A stretch of 64,000 bases of DNA from assembly GCA_947488295.1 (NCBI GenBank), contig CANKYU010000002.1, positions 372,001 to 436,000 of the forward strand. The letters are read 5' to 3'. The notes beneath the pieces were generated by a model, which worked only from the letters and a program-made list of their open reading frames with translations, was not told where the DNA came from and searched no databases. This document shows, one piece after another, positions 20,198 through 28,306 of this stretch. A program made the translations under genes and the position numbers. The DNA is from an uncultured Anderseniella sp. (lineage in GTDB: Bacteria; Pseudomonadota; Alphaproteobacteria; Rhizobiales; Aestuariivirgaceae). Positions within the stretch are counted from its first letter, which is position 1. Every line of letters starts with the position of its first letter.

Positions 20198-21576
20198 TGT
20201 TGAGTTCAGCTTCGCGAAGTAGAGGCAGCCACGAGGAATTGATTTGGATGCAGGCTGCTTTGTTTCGCATAATTCAGATATGCAGCGTTCTGTTGCCGCT
20301 GGGACTGTCGACTTCCAATCAGGCAAGCGCTTTCCTAATTGTTACTCCGGAACCCGACAAGGTAAGTCAGTGTGAAGTTGTCAAAGAGTCTTTTGGACCC
20401 AAAATCGTCGGGATAGGCAAAGATGTAAGCAGCACAACTGCTAAACATCCAGCAACAGCAATGTTGATCTATGATAGCGGCGCAGGTGCGTCAAAAGCAA
20501 TCTGCTCCGCCACGCTCGTTGCCCCCAATGCGGTGCTGACCGCGGCTCACTGTTTTTGTTTCGTAGGAACCAAGACAGGTAGCAACCGGTTTTTCCGAAA
20601 CTCGCGGCAATGTCGACGCGGAAAATACTCAAGGCTGGGAAAAGCAATCCAAGCGTTAGATCCGAATTACCATAAAATCTTCATGCCTCATGCAGGCTTT
20701 CGTCACATAAAAAAAGTTGTAATTCATCGTAAGTTTTCTTGGCGTCGCAACTATCCAAGGGCAGACTTGGCCATAGCCATTTTGGACGAACCTGTTGTTG
20801 ATGTCAGATCCGTACCGCTCAATGAACAACGGAGAATTCGGCCTGGAACAAAGCTGACAGCCATTGGATTTGGCAGTCGTAACACCCGCAAAGATGACAA
20901 CAAGCCCGTAAACCTTGAGAAAGTTGTCTTTGACAGCGGCTTCCGCACTTCAGCTTCTGTGAGAACAGGCAGATGCCGGAGGCTGGAACGCTATCGCTCT
21001 CTGATTTGCTGGGACTACAATCCAGATGGGTCTAGGTCGAGTTTATCCAGCACCTGCAGTGGAGACTCAGGTGGGCCACTCATCCTTGAGAAGGACAAAA
21101 AAACCTATCTGGCAGGAGTGATCTCTGCCGGCGCGAACTACAGAGTCTGTCTTCCGAGATCGCGGGCCTACAACACGGAGGTGTTCAAGTTTCGCAAGTG
21201 GATCAAGCGAAACCTCAAAGTACACGCCGGATATATCGCCCGGCCGGCCAAGACACCTGATCGCAAGCTGGAGACACTGCATTCATGTAAATGCGAACAG
21301 TGCGAAAAGAAGGTTCGTGCAACTATCAACATCCAAAACGAGAAAACTAAAATTCCACCATTCATCCGTTATGCGGTAAATTGCTCGGGGATCAAGAAGC
21401 AAGGTGATGTGGAGGTAGAAGTTGTCAAACTAGGCAAACCGTTAAAGCACTGCAGCGGCAAGGCAGGGACAGCATTTGAATGTGTAGACAGTTCACCAAA
21501 GCCGGGAAACTCTTTCCTGCAGTTGAAGGCGCCTAAAGGGTCAGCCTGCAACGTAACGATCTCTACAGTCAGGTAA
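20197..21576 (+). CDS. Secreted trypsin-fold (S1) serine peptidase with C-terminal extension
   Basis: 459 residues, with a signal peptide-like stretch at about 20-45 after a short polar leader. The catalytic triad is His118 (LTAAHC), Asp190 (RADLAIAI) and Ser291 (CSGDSGGPL). The residue six before the serine is Ser285, not Asp, so the primary pocket should not be trypsin-like. After the catalytic domain (ending near 340) comes a ~120-residue cysteine-containing extension (SCKCEQCEKK ... HCSGKAGTAFEC), possibly a binding domain. It is coupled to the lipoprotein gene by a one-base overlap. Many basic residues fit a secreted enzyme working on acidic substrates or surfaces, but that is inference. 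Confidence 0.85.
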   Translation: MLSSASRSRGSHEELIWMQAALFRIIQICSVLLPLGLSTSNQASAFLIVTPEPDKVSQCEVVKESFGPKIVGIGKDVSSTTAKHPATAMLIYDSGAGASKAICSATLVAPNAVLTAAHCFCFVGTKTGSNRFFRNSRQCRRGKYSRLGKAIQALDPNYHKIFMPHAGFRHIKKVVIHRKFSWRRNYPRADLAIAILDEPVVDVRSVPLNEQRRIRPGTKLTAIGFGSRNTRKDDNKPVNLEKVVFDSGFRTSASVRTGRCRRLERYRSLICWDYNPDGSRSSLSSTCSGDSGGPLILEKDKKTYLAGVISAGANYRVCLPRSRAYNTEVFKFRKWIKRNLKVHAGYIARPAKTPDRKLETLHSCKCEQCEKKVRATINIQNEKTKIPPFIRYAVNCSGIKKQGDVEVEVVKLGKPLKHCSGKAGTAFECVDSSPKPGNSFLQLKAPKGSACNVTISTVR

Positions 21577-21913
21577 GAGACCGACGGTTTGTTCGTAATT
21601 CAACTCACAAACGGTGCTGACGGATACGTGATCAATATCTACTCTCCTGGCGGTATCTCGCTCTGTGTGGCCAGATAATTTTCGGAGGATATGTCAATTC
21701 ACACGGTAATTCCCGGCGAGACGAAGTAGCAGAGTCTATATTGCAGCGCCTGATCAACGGTACCGCCGGGAAAATATTACTCTTGGTGACGAGCGCAGCA
21801 CGTAGAGTCCATTTGCAACCGAACCTCCAATTGAAACATATGGATTCACGTTGAATTCACGATGCTGCTGTCCTGTTGATCTTCATTTGGAAGACTGCAG
21901 GCGACTTTAGATA
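21577..21913. other. Intergenic control region before the regulator operon
   Basis: 337 bp without a gene. It holds the operator-like 17-mer at 21845-21861. It also contains a 9-bp inverted repeat, TTCCCGGCG (21710-21718) against CGCCGGGAA (21764-21772), separated by 45 bp. The repeat is too far apart for a simple terminator but could form a long-range hairpin or a binding site. No reading frame is credible. Confidence 0.5.
21845..21861 (+). promoter_or_regulatory. 11-bp-period direct repeat, operator copy 3
   Basis: TTCACGTTGAATTCACG, two perfect TTCACG units at 21845 and 21856. It ends 52 nt before the GTG of the regulator gene, which suggests autoregulation. Confidence 0.72.
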
Positions 21914-23791
21914 GTGATAACAACGTGCACAAACGCATTGAGCCCATTTGAAGGGCTGTCAGAGACGAGAGTCGCACCCTTCCTATCCGCACACCATTTT
22001 ACAGCCCTTCCTTTAGGGAAACAATTCGGTCTAGACTATCAGGCTCGTAGAGCTGGGGGCGGCATGCCTATGTCTAGAGTATATGTAAAAATCTGCTTGC
22101 TTGGAAAATTCGCCGTAATTGACCGGGCAGGGAGACCTATTACGCCCAAAAATCAAAAAACCCAAGCGCTTATTGCTTTGCTTACCCTTGCTGATCGAGG
22201 CGAAAGAACCCGAGTTTGGCTGCGCGACAAGCTTTGGAGTGAATTTGATACCGAACATGCAAATGCAAACTTACGTCAGACTTTAGCAGACATACGTCGC
22301 AGTTTTGGAGATATATCGAGTCTACTATTCAAGATTGACAGATTGAGTGTTTGTATTAACTTCGCTCATGTTCAAGTTGACGTACACCTGGCCAGGAAAA
22401 ACAGCAACGCACTGTTTGAAGAAGCCATTGCGAACAGAGACTTACTAGAGGGGATAGATGTTGCAGACCCGGAATTCGAAGACTGGCTTACTGTAGAGCG
22501 TCGTCGCTGGTGCAACTTTGTCGACGCTGCCCAAATGTCTGCAGAAGCGCCAAAAGTTCACTGGTCGAGGGACTCACAACCTGAACGTCAGACTGAAAGC
22601 TCAGTATCACTATCTAAGCGGCCAAGCTTAGCTATTCTGCCACCGGAAATGCACGATGACCGAAGTCATGCCCATACGCTGGCCAACACCGTAATCGATC
22701 ATATTGCTCTCCAGGTTCATGACTTTGAGGCCGTGATGGTCACGGATCATCGAATGAGACCGCAATACCAATTGCACTCCCAAGGCCTTGCAAGTTGCCG
22801 CCTGCATTCAACTATGTATCCGATGGGTAATGACTTCCTGTTAGCATTGGCGGTAGTGGACTCCTACGAAGGCCGTGTCGTGTGGCAGACGAAACTTCCA
22901 ATTGCCAGCATTCATGCCAACAGGGACAACTATCTCCCTTTGCTAGAAAAGACCAACCTTGCATCGGATGAGATTCTGCGGCTCCTGATGCGAAAGGCCG
23001 AGGATGTAAAATCATCTCAAATTCACGCCAGCAGACATGTTCTACTCCACGGCATATCTGGGGCTTTTGCATCGAGTGAAGCAGAGCTGCGTCTCGCCGA
23101 GCACGCCATATTAACGTCACTGGAACTCGAAGAAAGCTCACAGGCATTAGCCTGGTTGGCTTTTATTGGAACGATGACACACGGACAGGGACATCGTCTT
23201 TGTTCCTCTTACGAACATGATGAACTGCGCAGTTTGATCCAAAGGGCGCTGGACATTGAACCTCTCAACCCACTGACCTTGGCTCTTTGTGGTCACGTGG
23301 CAGGATTTGTTCTGAAAGATCAGCTTTTTTCATCCGAACTACTTCATAAGTCTCTCAGCATCAACAGCTACAGACCACTCGCCTGGGATCTATTTTCTAT
23401 GAGTCTGGCTTATCAGGGTGAGCTCGAACAGGCGTACAAAGCGGCACAGTGGGCTCGCGCTATCGGCAGATTTAGCCCGTATCGTCACTACTTTGAAAGC
23501 TCTTGCTGTATCACCGCTTCACTCACTCAACGCCACGACGAGGCAATTGAGTTTGGAACTGCAGCGATTGCTGGAAACCCGGAATTCTCTCCTGTTTTGC
23601 ATCACATGATTTCAAGTGCTGGGCACCTGGGAGATCGAACAACATCGCGACAATTGATTGAAAAGCTTCAACAAATAGAACCGTGTTTTTCTTTTGATGA
23701 GCAAAAAGAACGTTCACGCCGCTTCAATAACAACGACAGCAGAAAACACTTTCTTGCAGGCCTCGAAAGAGCGGGGATTGCGCTTGCCTGA
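21914..23791 (+). CDS. Large winged-helix (SARP/BTAD-like) transcriptional regulator
   Basis: 625 residues from a GTG. Residues about 55-150 form an OmpR/SARP-type winged helix (ICLLGKFAVIDRAGRPITPKNQKTQALIALL ... ANLRQTLADIRRSF). A short BTAD-like helical stretch follows, then a TolB/FlgO-like alpha/beta segment from about 235 (SLAILPPEMHDD) and a C-terminal region of helical TPR-like repeats (400-620). No sensor kinase or phospho-acceptor domain is present. Alternative starts at 22064 or 22070 (GGGGGC upstream) would remove a 50-residue leader of doubtful coding. The GTG is kept because its distance to the operator matches the other units. It probably binds the four TCACG repeats of the island and activates its own operon. 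Confidence 0.8.
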   Translation: MITTCTNALSPFEGLSETRVAPFLSAHHFTALPLGKQFGLDYQARRAGGGMPMSRVYVKICLLGKFAVIDRAGRPITPKNQKTQALIALLTLADRGERTRVWLRDKLWSEFDTEHANANLRQTLADIRRSFGDISSLLFKIDRLSVCINFAHVQVDVHLARKNSNALFEEAIANRDLLEGIDVADPEFEDWLTVERRRWCNFVDAAQMSAEAPKVHWSRDSQPERQTESSVSLSKRPSLAILPPEMHDDRSHAHTLANTVIDHIALQVHDFEAVMVTDHRMRPQYQLHSQGLASCRLHSTMYPMGNDFLLALAVVDSYEGRVVWQTKLPIASIHANRDNYLPLLEKTNLASDEILRLLMRKAEDVKSSQIHASRHVLLHGISGAFASSEAELRLAEHAILTSLELEESSQALAWLAFIGTMTHGQGHRLCSSYEHDELRSLIQRALDIEPLNPLTLALCGHVAGFVLKDQLFSSELLHKSLSINSYRPLAWDLFSMSLAYQGELEQAYKAAQWARAIGRFSPYRHYFESSCCITASLTQRHDEAIEFGTAAIAGNPEFSPVLHHMISSAGHLGDRTTSRQLIEKLQQIEPCFSFDEQKERSRRFNNNDSRKHFLAGLERAGIALA

Positions 23792-23820
23792 ACAAAAACC
23801 GGTAAATAGGAGCCAGCGAC

Positions 23821-24747
23821 ATGAATAATGGGAAAACAACTCCATCCTCCGCGCCAAAAAGCAAGCGCGCGCGCAAAAGCGATGAGGAATTTTATATCGT
23901 CGGATCAACGCTTTATTTCCCCAAAGGAAATTTCGGATTGCGGCAAAGCCTGTCGATGAGCGGTGGGTTAAACAAGAACAAAAACAAGAACAAAAACAAA
24001 AATAAGAACAAAAACAAAAATGCTCGCGTTGATGGTCTGTCGGGTGAATCCGAGTTGTTGGCGCCCTATATCGAGTTGTTGCGGTTGCACAGGGGTAACC
24101 TGCTGGACTCGGATCGCCCGGTCACACTAGGTGATGGCAGTCCACATCCGAGGTATTTTGGATGGGAATCTCCGAAAACAATATTGATACAGCCACCACC
24201 TGGTCCTGACCAGACCAGTGATGAAGTCAGATATCTGCGTAAACTACAAAATAACAAGGCTCTGCGTGCCGCCCGCCGCGATGACATATTACTGGAGGCC
24301 AACCTTGATATCAGTGCGTTCACTAGGCCGCTAGGCATCGAAGACATAGGAGGTTACTCGGCGACCGAAAACCTGATACTTACTGTGATCCAACTTTGCG
24401 AGTATGTGGGGTTGATCTACAAAGATAAATTCGGACGCATTAGGCCCAATCAGTATGACCCTGGATTGAGGCCAATGTTGCCAGTGCCTGCGCACTCTTC
24501 ATACCCAAGCAATCATGCATTTCAATGTTATAGCGTAGCTATCGCCCTAGAGGCCGTCGTCTATGAGGACGATATCCGAGAAGAGCTGTTTTGCGCAGCA
24601 GATCGGGTAGCCGAAAATAGGGAAGTAGCCGGACTTCACTATCGAAGCGACACTGAAGCTGGCAAAGCATTGGCAATGCAATTTCGACCCTATCTGATCC
24701 ACGCATGCCGCGAAGCTATGCTTGATGCACAAAGCGAATGGTACTGA
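23821..24747 (+). CDS. PAP2 / vanadium-haloperoxidase-fold protein
   Basis: 308 residues. The three active-site motifs of the PAP2/vanadium haloperoxidase superfamily are intact: Lys201-x6-Arg208-Pro209, PSNH (229-232, catalytic-site His232) and Arg267-x5-His273-x3-Asp277. It could therefore be an acid phosphatase or haloperoxidase. There is no signal peptide or membrane segment, unlike most PAP2 enzymes; the N-terminus is basic. Residues 51-67 are a run of alternating Asn and Lys. It starts 29 nt after the regulator stop, with AGGAG upstream, and the subtilisin gene follows after 17 nt. Confidence 0.78.
   Translation: MNNGKTTPSSAPKSKRARKSDEEFYIVGSTLYFPKGNFGLRQSLSMSGGLNKNKNKNKNKNKNKNKNARVDGLSGESELLAPYIELLRLHRGNLLDSDRPVTLGDGSPHPRYFGWESPKTILIQPPPGPDQTSDEVRYLRKLQNNKALRAARRDDILLEANLDISAFTRPLGIEDIGGYSATENLILTVIQLCEYVGLIYKDKFGRIRPNQYDPGLRPMLPVPAHSSYPSNHAFQCYSVAIALEAVVYEDDIREELFCAADRVAENREVAGLHYRSDTEAGKALAMQFRPYLIHACREAMLDAQSEWY
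23971..24021 (+). repeat. AAC-AAR hexanucleotide repeat coding (Asn-Lys)n
   Basis: About 8.5 units of a 6-bp repeat (aacaag/aacaaa and aataag variants) inside the PAP2-like gene. Slippage would change the number of Asn-Lys pairs without changing frame, so it can vary linker length but not switch the gene off. Confidence 0.8.
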
Positions 24748-24764
24748 ACACGGGAGCATTGCAG

Positions 24765-26297
24765 ATGAATCATCCAGAACAACCTCTAGAAGCTTCACAG
24801 AATGACGATACCAGACAAAGACCTACGGACGATGGTTACAAGAGTTACGATGCGCTTTGGCATCTGACCCGCATCAACCTTCCAAGTGAAGATGTCACAA
24901 GCAGCGATGCACCGCCTATTCAGTGCACAATAGCGATCATCGACAATGGAGCTGTTGTCAAACATCCGTACTTGCGACATTCGCTGCAATTGAAAAAAGC
25001 AATAAGCTTTGCAGCTCATCCCAATGGTGCTTTTTACGCCAGCAGCGCCGACGCTGGAACACATGATTTGCCTGCAAAACTGTTGCAAGACCTTGCGATC
25101 GAAGAGGTTCATCGCAACGTGATTGAAAGTGTCAGGAAGTCACTTGACGGCGAGACAGTGGAACCAATGGGCCGGCAAACTGAAGAAAGGCTCTTTATGA
25201 CCCACGGCACCGCCTGCGCCGGACTGATTGCCGGCAAATTCACCGAGCCGCCAGTGCCAAAATCCAACCCCGGCGTTAGCGTAGAAGACATTGAAACAGA
25301 AGCTCGCATTCCCTACAAAGGTGTTGACCCGAATTCCAAAATAGTTCCCATCGCCACGTCACTAGAACCAGACCCGAAGCAACTGATCAAGGCTGTATTG
25401 TACGCTTACGGAATTGGTGCAGATGTAATCCTTATCCCACGCGGCATATCTACCAATTGGTCTAAAAAAAATGGAAAGCAACGCAATTCAGAAGACGACG
25501 GTTTGGAAAAACCGGATCTGAAGCCATACTGGCAAGCACTTGAAGCGTTCCTGATTTCAGTATCACGACTAATTCCCATAATCTGTGCGGCCGGGAACTC
25601 GGGAGAAAGCACTCTAGCTTACCCTGCTTCGTTGGCGGGAAAAGGCGGCGGCGCCAACGGTGTCATCGCTGTTGGATCACTCTCATATTACAATTATCGT
25701 TCAAGTTACAGCAACTATGGAGAGGGCCTCACTGTCGTTGCTCCAAGCGACGATGCCGAGGTTCTCAACAGACATCAGTTGCGCATCAACCTGGCAAGTC
25801 GTCAATCATACTTTCACGATTATCGCAGCATGAATACAGTTCCGCATATCCAATACAGTTATCAAGCTATTCTGGCACTGGATGTACCAGGGTCGCCCGG
25901 ATACTCCGGTGGTTCACAGGCGCATCCTGACGATGATCATCCCGCAAATGAATTGTTCGACAGTTCAATTGGTTCACTCGCACTATTCGGTGGAACTTCA
26001 GCGGCATCAGCAATCGCTAGCGGAGCAGCATCGCTGATTGTAACGAAGCTTAAGCAGAATAAACAAGCCGCAGACGGCCCGGCAATCAAGAACCTTCTTT
26101 GCCGTGCTGCGAAAATGCGGAGCCCTGCCGGTGACGCGCTGAAGCTTGACGATATGAATGGCAACCTGGGTGAACTAGAAAACGATGATCGCATGCGAGC
26201 ATTGTTTGGCGCCGGCCTGATTGATGTGCAAGCTGCACTTGAGCTTTGCAGCTCTACTAATTGTTCGGACAAATCGCCAAAAACAGCCAAAAGCTAG
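24765..26297 (+). CDS. Subtilisin-family (S8) serine peptidase without signal peptide
   Basis: 510 residues from the ATG at 24765 (GGGAG upstream); an ATG at 24738 inside the PAP2-like gene is less likely. The subtilase catalytic residues are present: Asp60 (IAIIDNG, with Asn in place of the usual Thr/Ser), His147 (THGTACAG), oxyanion Asn278 (AAGNSG) and Ser412 (FGGTSAAS). A long insert between Asp and His (about 75-140) and another before the Ser (330-400) enlarge the domain. No signal peptide or prodomain is visible, so it may work in the cytosol or leave by a non-Sec route. It is the third gene of the regulator operon. Confidence 0.85.
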   Translation: MNHPEQPLEASQNDDTRQRPTDDGYKSYDALWHLTRINLPSEDVTSSDAPPIQCTIAIIDNGAVVKHPYLRHSLQLKKAISFAAHPNGAFYASSADAGTHDLPAKLLQDLAIEEVHRNVIESVRKSLDGETVEPMGRQTEERLFMTHGTACAGLIAGKFTEPPVPKSNPGVSVEDIETEARIPYKGVDPNSKIVPIATSLEPDPKQLIKAVLYAYGIGADVILIPRGISTNWSKKNGKQRNSEDDGLEKPDLKPYWQALEAFLISVSRLIPIICAAGNSGESTLAYPASLAGKGGGANGVIAVGSLSYYNYRSSYSNYGEGLTVVAPSDDAEVLNRHQLRINLASRQSYFHDYRSMNTVPHIQYSYQAILALDVPGSPGYSGGSQAHPDDDHPANELFDSSIGSLALFGGTSAASAIASGAASLIVTKLKQNKQAADGPAIKNLLCRAAKMRSPAGDALKLDDMNGNLGELENDDRMRALFGAGLIDVQAALELCSSTNCSDKSPKTAKS

Positions 26298-26330
26298 GGG
26301 AACTGTCAAAAAACGCTCATTGTATTCCTT

Positions 26331-26347
26331 CTCACGGTCAGTTCACG
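26331..26347 (+). promoter_or_regulatory. 11-bp-period direct repeat, operator copy 4
   Basis: CTCACGGTCAGTTCACG, TCACG units at 26332 and 26343. It ends 65 nt before the trypsin start at 26413 in a 115-bp gap, the most diverged of the four copies. Confidence 0.65.
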
Positions 26348-26412
26348 GCGAGCGGCGAGACTGTTCGTACAGGGTAAGCAATACCGCTGCCCAGCATTGA
26401 GAGGTTCAAACA

Positions 26413-27306
26413 ATGAGAAAAAGTTCAAGAATATTGACATTTTCGCTTTTGATATCCGGCCTGCTGGCAACTTCTGCGCAGGCTGAAGGCTTCACTCCGC
26501 GTGACCTGGGAAAGGATAAAGCTGCACCTTCCAAACAAGTCGTCGGTAGCCATCTGAAGACATTACGTCAACGTTTACCAAAAATCATTGGTGGCACAGA
26601 CGCAAAGCCTGGTGAATTTCCTCATCAAGTAAGCCTCGCTTGGGCTTCCAACGGGGACGGAACACCCGGTCTTGACCGTCATTTTTGTGGAGGGTCGATT
26701 GTGGGCGACCAGTGGGTTTTGACGGCTGCGCACTGTGTAGCCTACTCAGTAGGGTACCCAAACGAGTTTAGAGTAGGCTCCGGTAGCATTGATCTAAACA
26801 AGCTTACGGAGTTCGAAGCACAGGAAATTTGGGTTCACCCAAGGTATGACGCTGTCACACTTGACTACGATTTTGCACTCGTAAAAGTCAAAGACCCGTT
26901 TTTCGACCGCGAAATAAAGATAGTTGATAAATCAGATAATCAATACATCAAGGTCGGCGATACGGCTACCGCAACCGGATGGGGCGTTGATTCATCCGGA
27001 AACATACAGCAGATCTTGAAAAAGGTTGATGTAGAAGTGGTGAGCCGCACTGATTGCAATGACGACAACTCATACAACGGCCAAGTTACGTCAAGAATGA
27101 TCTGCGCAGGTGTAAAAGGTGGAGGCAAAGATGCCTGCCAGGGCGATAGCGGCGGCCCCCTCGAAGCAACAATTTCCTCTTCCGGAGGCAGGGTGTTATT
27201 TGGTGCTACTAGCTGGGGCTATGGTTGTGCAGAACCTGAGTACTACGGTGTCTATAGTCGCATAGTCGCTGTACGGGATTGGGTAGATACCATAATGGGA
27301 AACTAA
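26413..27306 (+). CDS. Secreted trypsin-like (S1A) serine protease zymogen
   Basis: 297 residues with signal peptide 1-24 (cut near SAQA) and a propeptide (25-57) that ends at Lys57 before IIGG, the classical trypsinogen activation site. Catalytic residues are His107 (LTAAHC), Asp153 (DYDFAL) and Ser246 (GDSGGP). Asp240, six before the serine, is the trypsin Asp189 equivalent, so cleavage after Arg/Lys is predicted. The mature enzyme could therefore activate its own zymogen. Paired cysteines (92/108, 215/231, 242/272) match conserved S1A disulfides. Such animal-like trypsins are patchy in bacteria. It is transcribed alone behind operator copy 4 and ahead of a hairpin. Confidence 0.92.
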   Translation: MRKSSRILTFSLLISGLLATSAQAEGFTPRDLGKDKAAPSKQVVGSHLKTLRQRLPKIIGGTDAKPGEFPHQVSLAWASNGDGTPGLDRHFCGGSIVGDQWVLTAAHCVAYSVGYPNEFRVGSGSIDLNKLTEFEAQEIWVHPRYDAVTLDYDFALVKVKDPFFDREIKIVDKSDNQYIKVGDTATATGWGVDSSGNIQQILKKVDVEVVSRTDCNDDNSYNGQVTSRMICAGVKGGGKDACQGDSGGPLEATISSSGGRVLFGATSWGYGCAEPEYYGVYSRIVAVRDWVDTIMGN

Positions 27307-27319
27307 AATGACACCCTTC

Positions 27320-27355
27320 AGGAGAGCATGTGGCTGTAACTATGCATGCTCTCCT
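27320..27355 (+). terminator. Hairpin after the trypsin gene
   Basis: AGGAGAGCATG (27320-27330) pairs perfectly with CATGCTCTCCT (27345-27355), an 11-bp stem with a 14-nt loop, 14 nt after the stop codon. There is no T-run. Probable transcription end of the island. Confidence 0.6.
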
Positions 27356-27714
27356 GTTGCTACAAAAAACGTCCAGCCCCCAGATTGCCGACTCAATTGG
27401 TCCGAAGTCGAGCATCCGTAAGTTACAACCAAGAAGTCTTGGAGGAGTGTCAAAGGACGACAATTCAGGATAAGACAATTGGTTGTCACCTAATGCTGGT
27501 TCCCCCTTCGACAATTTGCCAAACAACTGGTTTCGACGCTACGACCTCCTGACACTTTCATCAAATGGTTGTCCGTCGTCAGGGCATCAAGGACTGGGGA
27601 GACACGATTGCAGGCCATGGCGGTTTTCTTGATTGCGCCCACTCGATCATCTTCCCAGCGCCGATCTTCGTCCATTCGACCCGGTACTGGTTCACGGTGT
27701 AGCGCCGGCTTCCA
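27356..27714. other. Gap at the right edge of the island
   Basis: 359 bp without a supported gene. In the part next to ogt, the minus strand has a short open stretch in another frame (reading ...RRYTVNQYRVEWTK...) that could be a gene remnant; I cannot name it. Base composition rises back to the GC-rich core here. No insertion-sequence ends or tRNA fragment are seen. Confidence 0.4.
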
Positions 27715-28263
27715 TCAAAACAACCGCCCCTGATACCCCCTCGCCTTCTCATGGCTCAGCAGGAAGTGCTTCACGTCCACACCGCCGCCGAAACCGGTCA
27801 TGGAACTGTCGGCGCCGATGACGCGGTGGCAGGGGGCTATGATGGGCAGCGGGTTGGCGCCGTTGGCGGCGCCGACGGCGCGGCTGGCGTTGGGATTGCC
27901 GAGTTTCGCCGCCAGTGCGCCATAGGACATGGTCTCGCCATAGGGGATAGCGCACAGCGCCTGCCACACGGTTTTCTGAAAATCCGTCCCGTCGAATAAC
28001 AATGGTAAACTGAATTCTCTCAGCTCACCGGCGAAATAGGCTTGCAACTGTGCGGTAGTGTCCGGGAAATATGCATCATCGCGGCGCCAGCCGGCCTGCG
28101 GTTCCTGCTTCGTGCTGCTGTCGGGAAAACTGATGCCGCGCAGATGATCTGCGTCGGCCACCAGCAGCAGCGGTCCGACCGGGCTTTCAAGATAGCCGTA
28201 TACCAGTGGTTCCGCAGGCTTGCCCGGCAATACGCGATCCTCCTTCAGGCGTCGAGACATCAA
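27715..28263 (-). CDS. ogt: Methylated-DNA--[protein]-cysteine S-methyltransferase
   Basis: Suicide repair protein that takes the alkyl group from O6-alkylguanine. 182 aa. The acceptor cysteine is in IIAPCHRVIG, and the helix-turn-helix DNA-binding part (TMSYGALAAKLGNPNASRAVG) is intact. There is no Ada regulatory domain. It lies 43 nt after the GNAT gene on the same strand and is probably cotranscribed. Confidence 0.93.
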   Translation of the reverse strand: MMSRRLKEDRVLPGKPAEPLVYGYLESPVGPLLLVADADHLRGISFPDSSTKQEPQAGWRRDDAYFPDTTAQLQAYFAGELREFSLPLLFDGTDFQKTVWQALCAIPYGETMSYGALAAKLGNPNASRAVGAANGANPLPIIAPCHRVIGADSSMTGFGGGVDVKHFLLSHEKARGYQGRLF

Positions 28264-28306
28264 GTAGCAATATCCCGGGACGGCATGTTAGCCAATCAGC
28301 GGCCGG

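Noticed and set aside
21695..21712. Fifth operator copy (TTCAC ... TTCCC)
   Set aside because: The half-sites are 12 rather than 11 bp apart and the second is mismatched. It does not align with the other four.
23971..24021. Hexanucleotide tract as an on/off phase-variation switch
   Set aside because: Units are 6 bp, so gain or loss keeps the reading frame.
27490..27675. 61-codon minus-strand frame between the island and ogt
   Set aside because: No ribosome site, no motif, and a composition like a non-coding gap.
27722..27732. CCGCCCCTG as a copy of the tRNA-Phe end (attachment site)
   Set aside because: Only 9 bases match, and it lies at the 3' end of the ogt gene. Expected by chance in GC-rich DNA.
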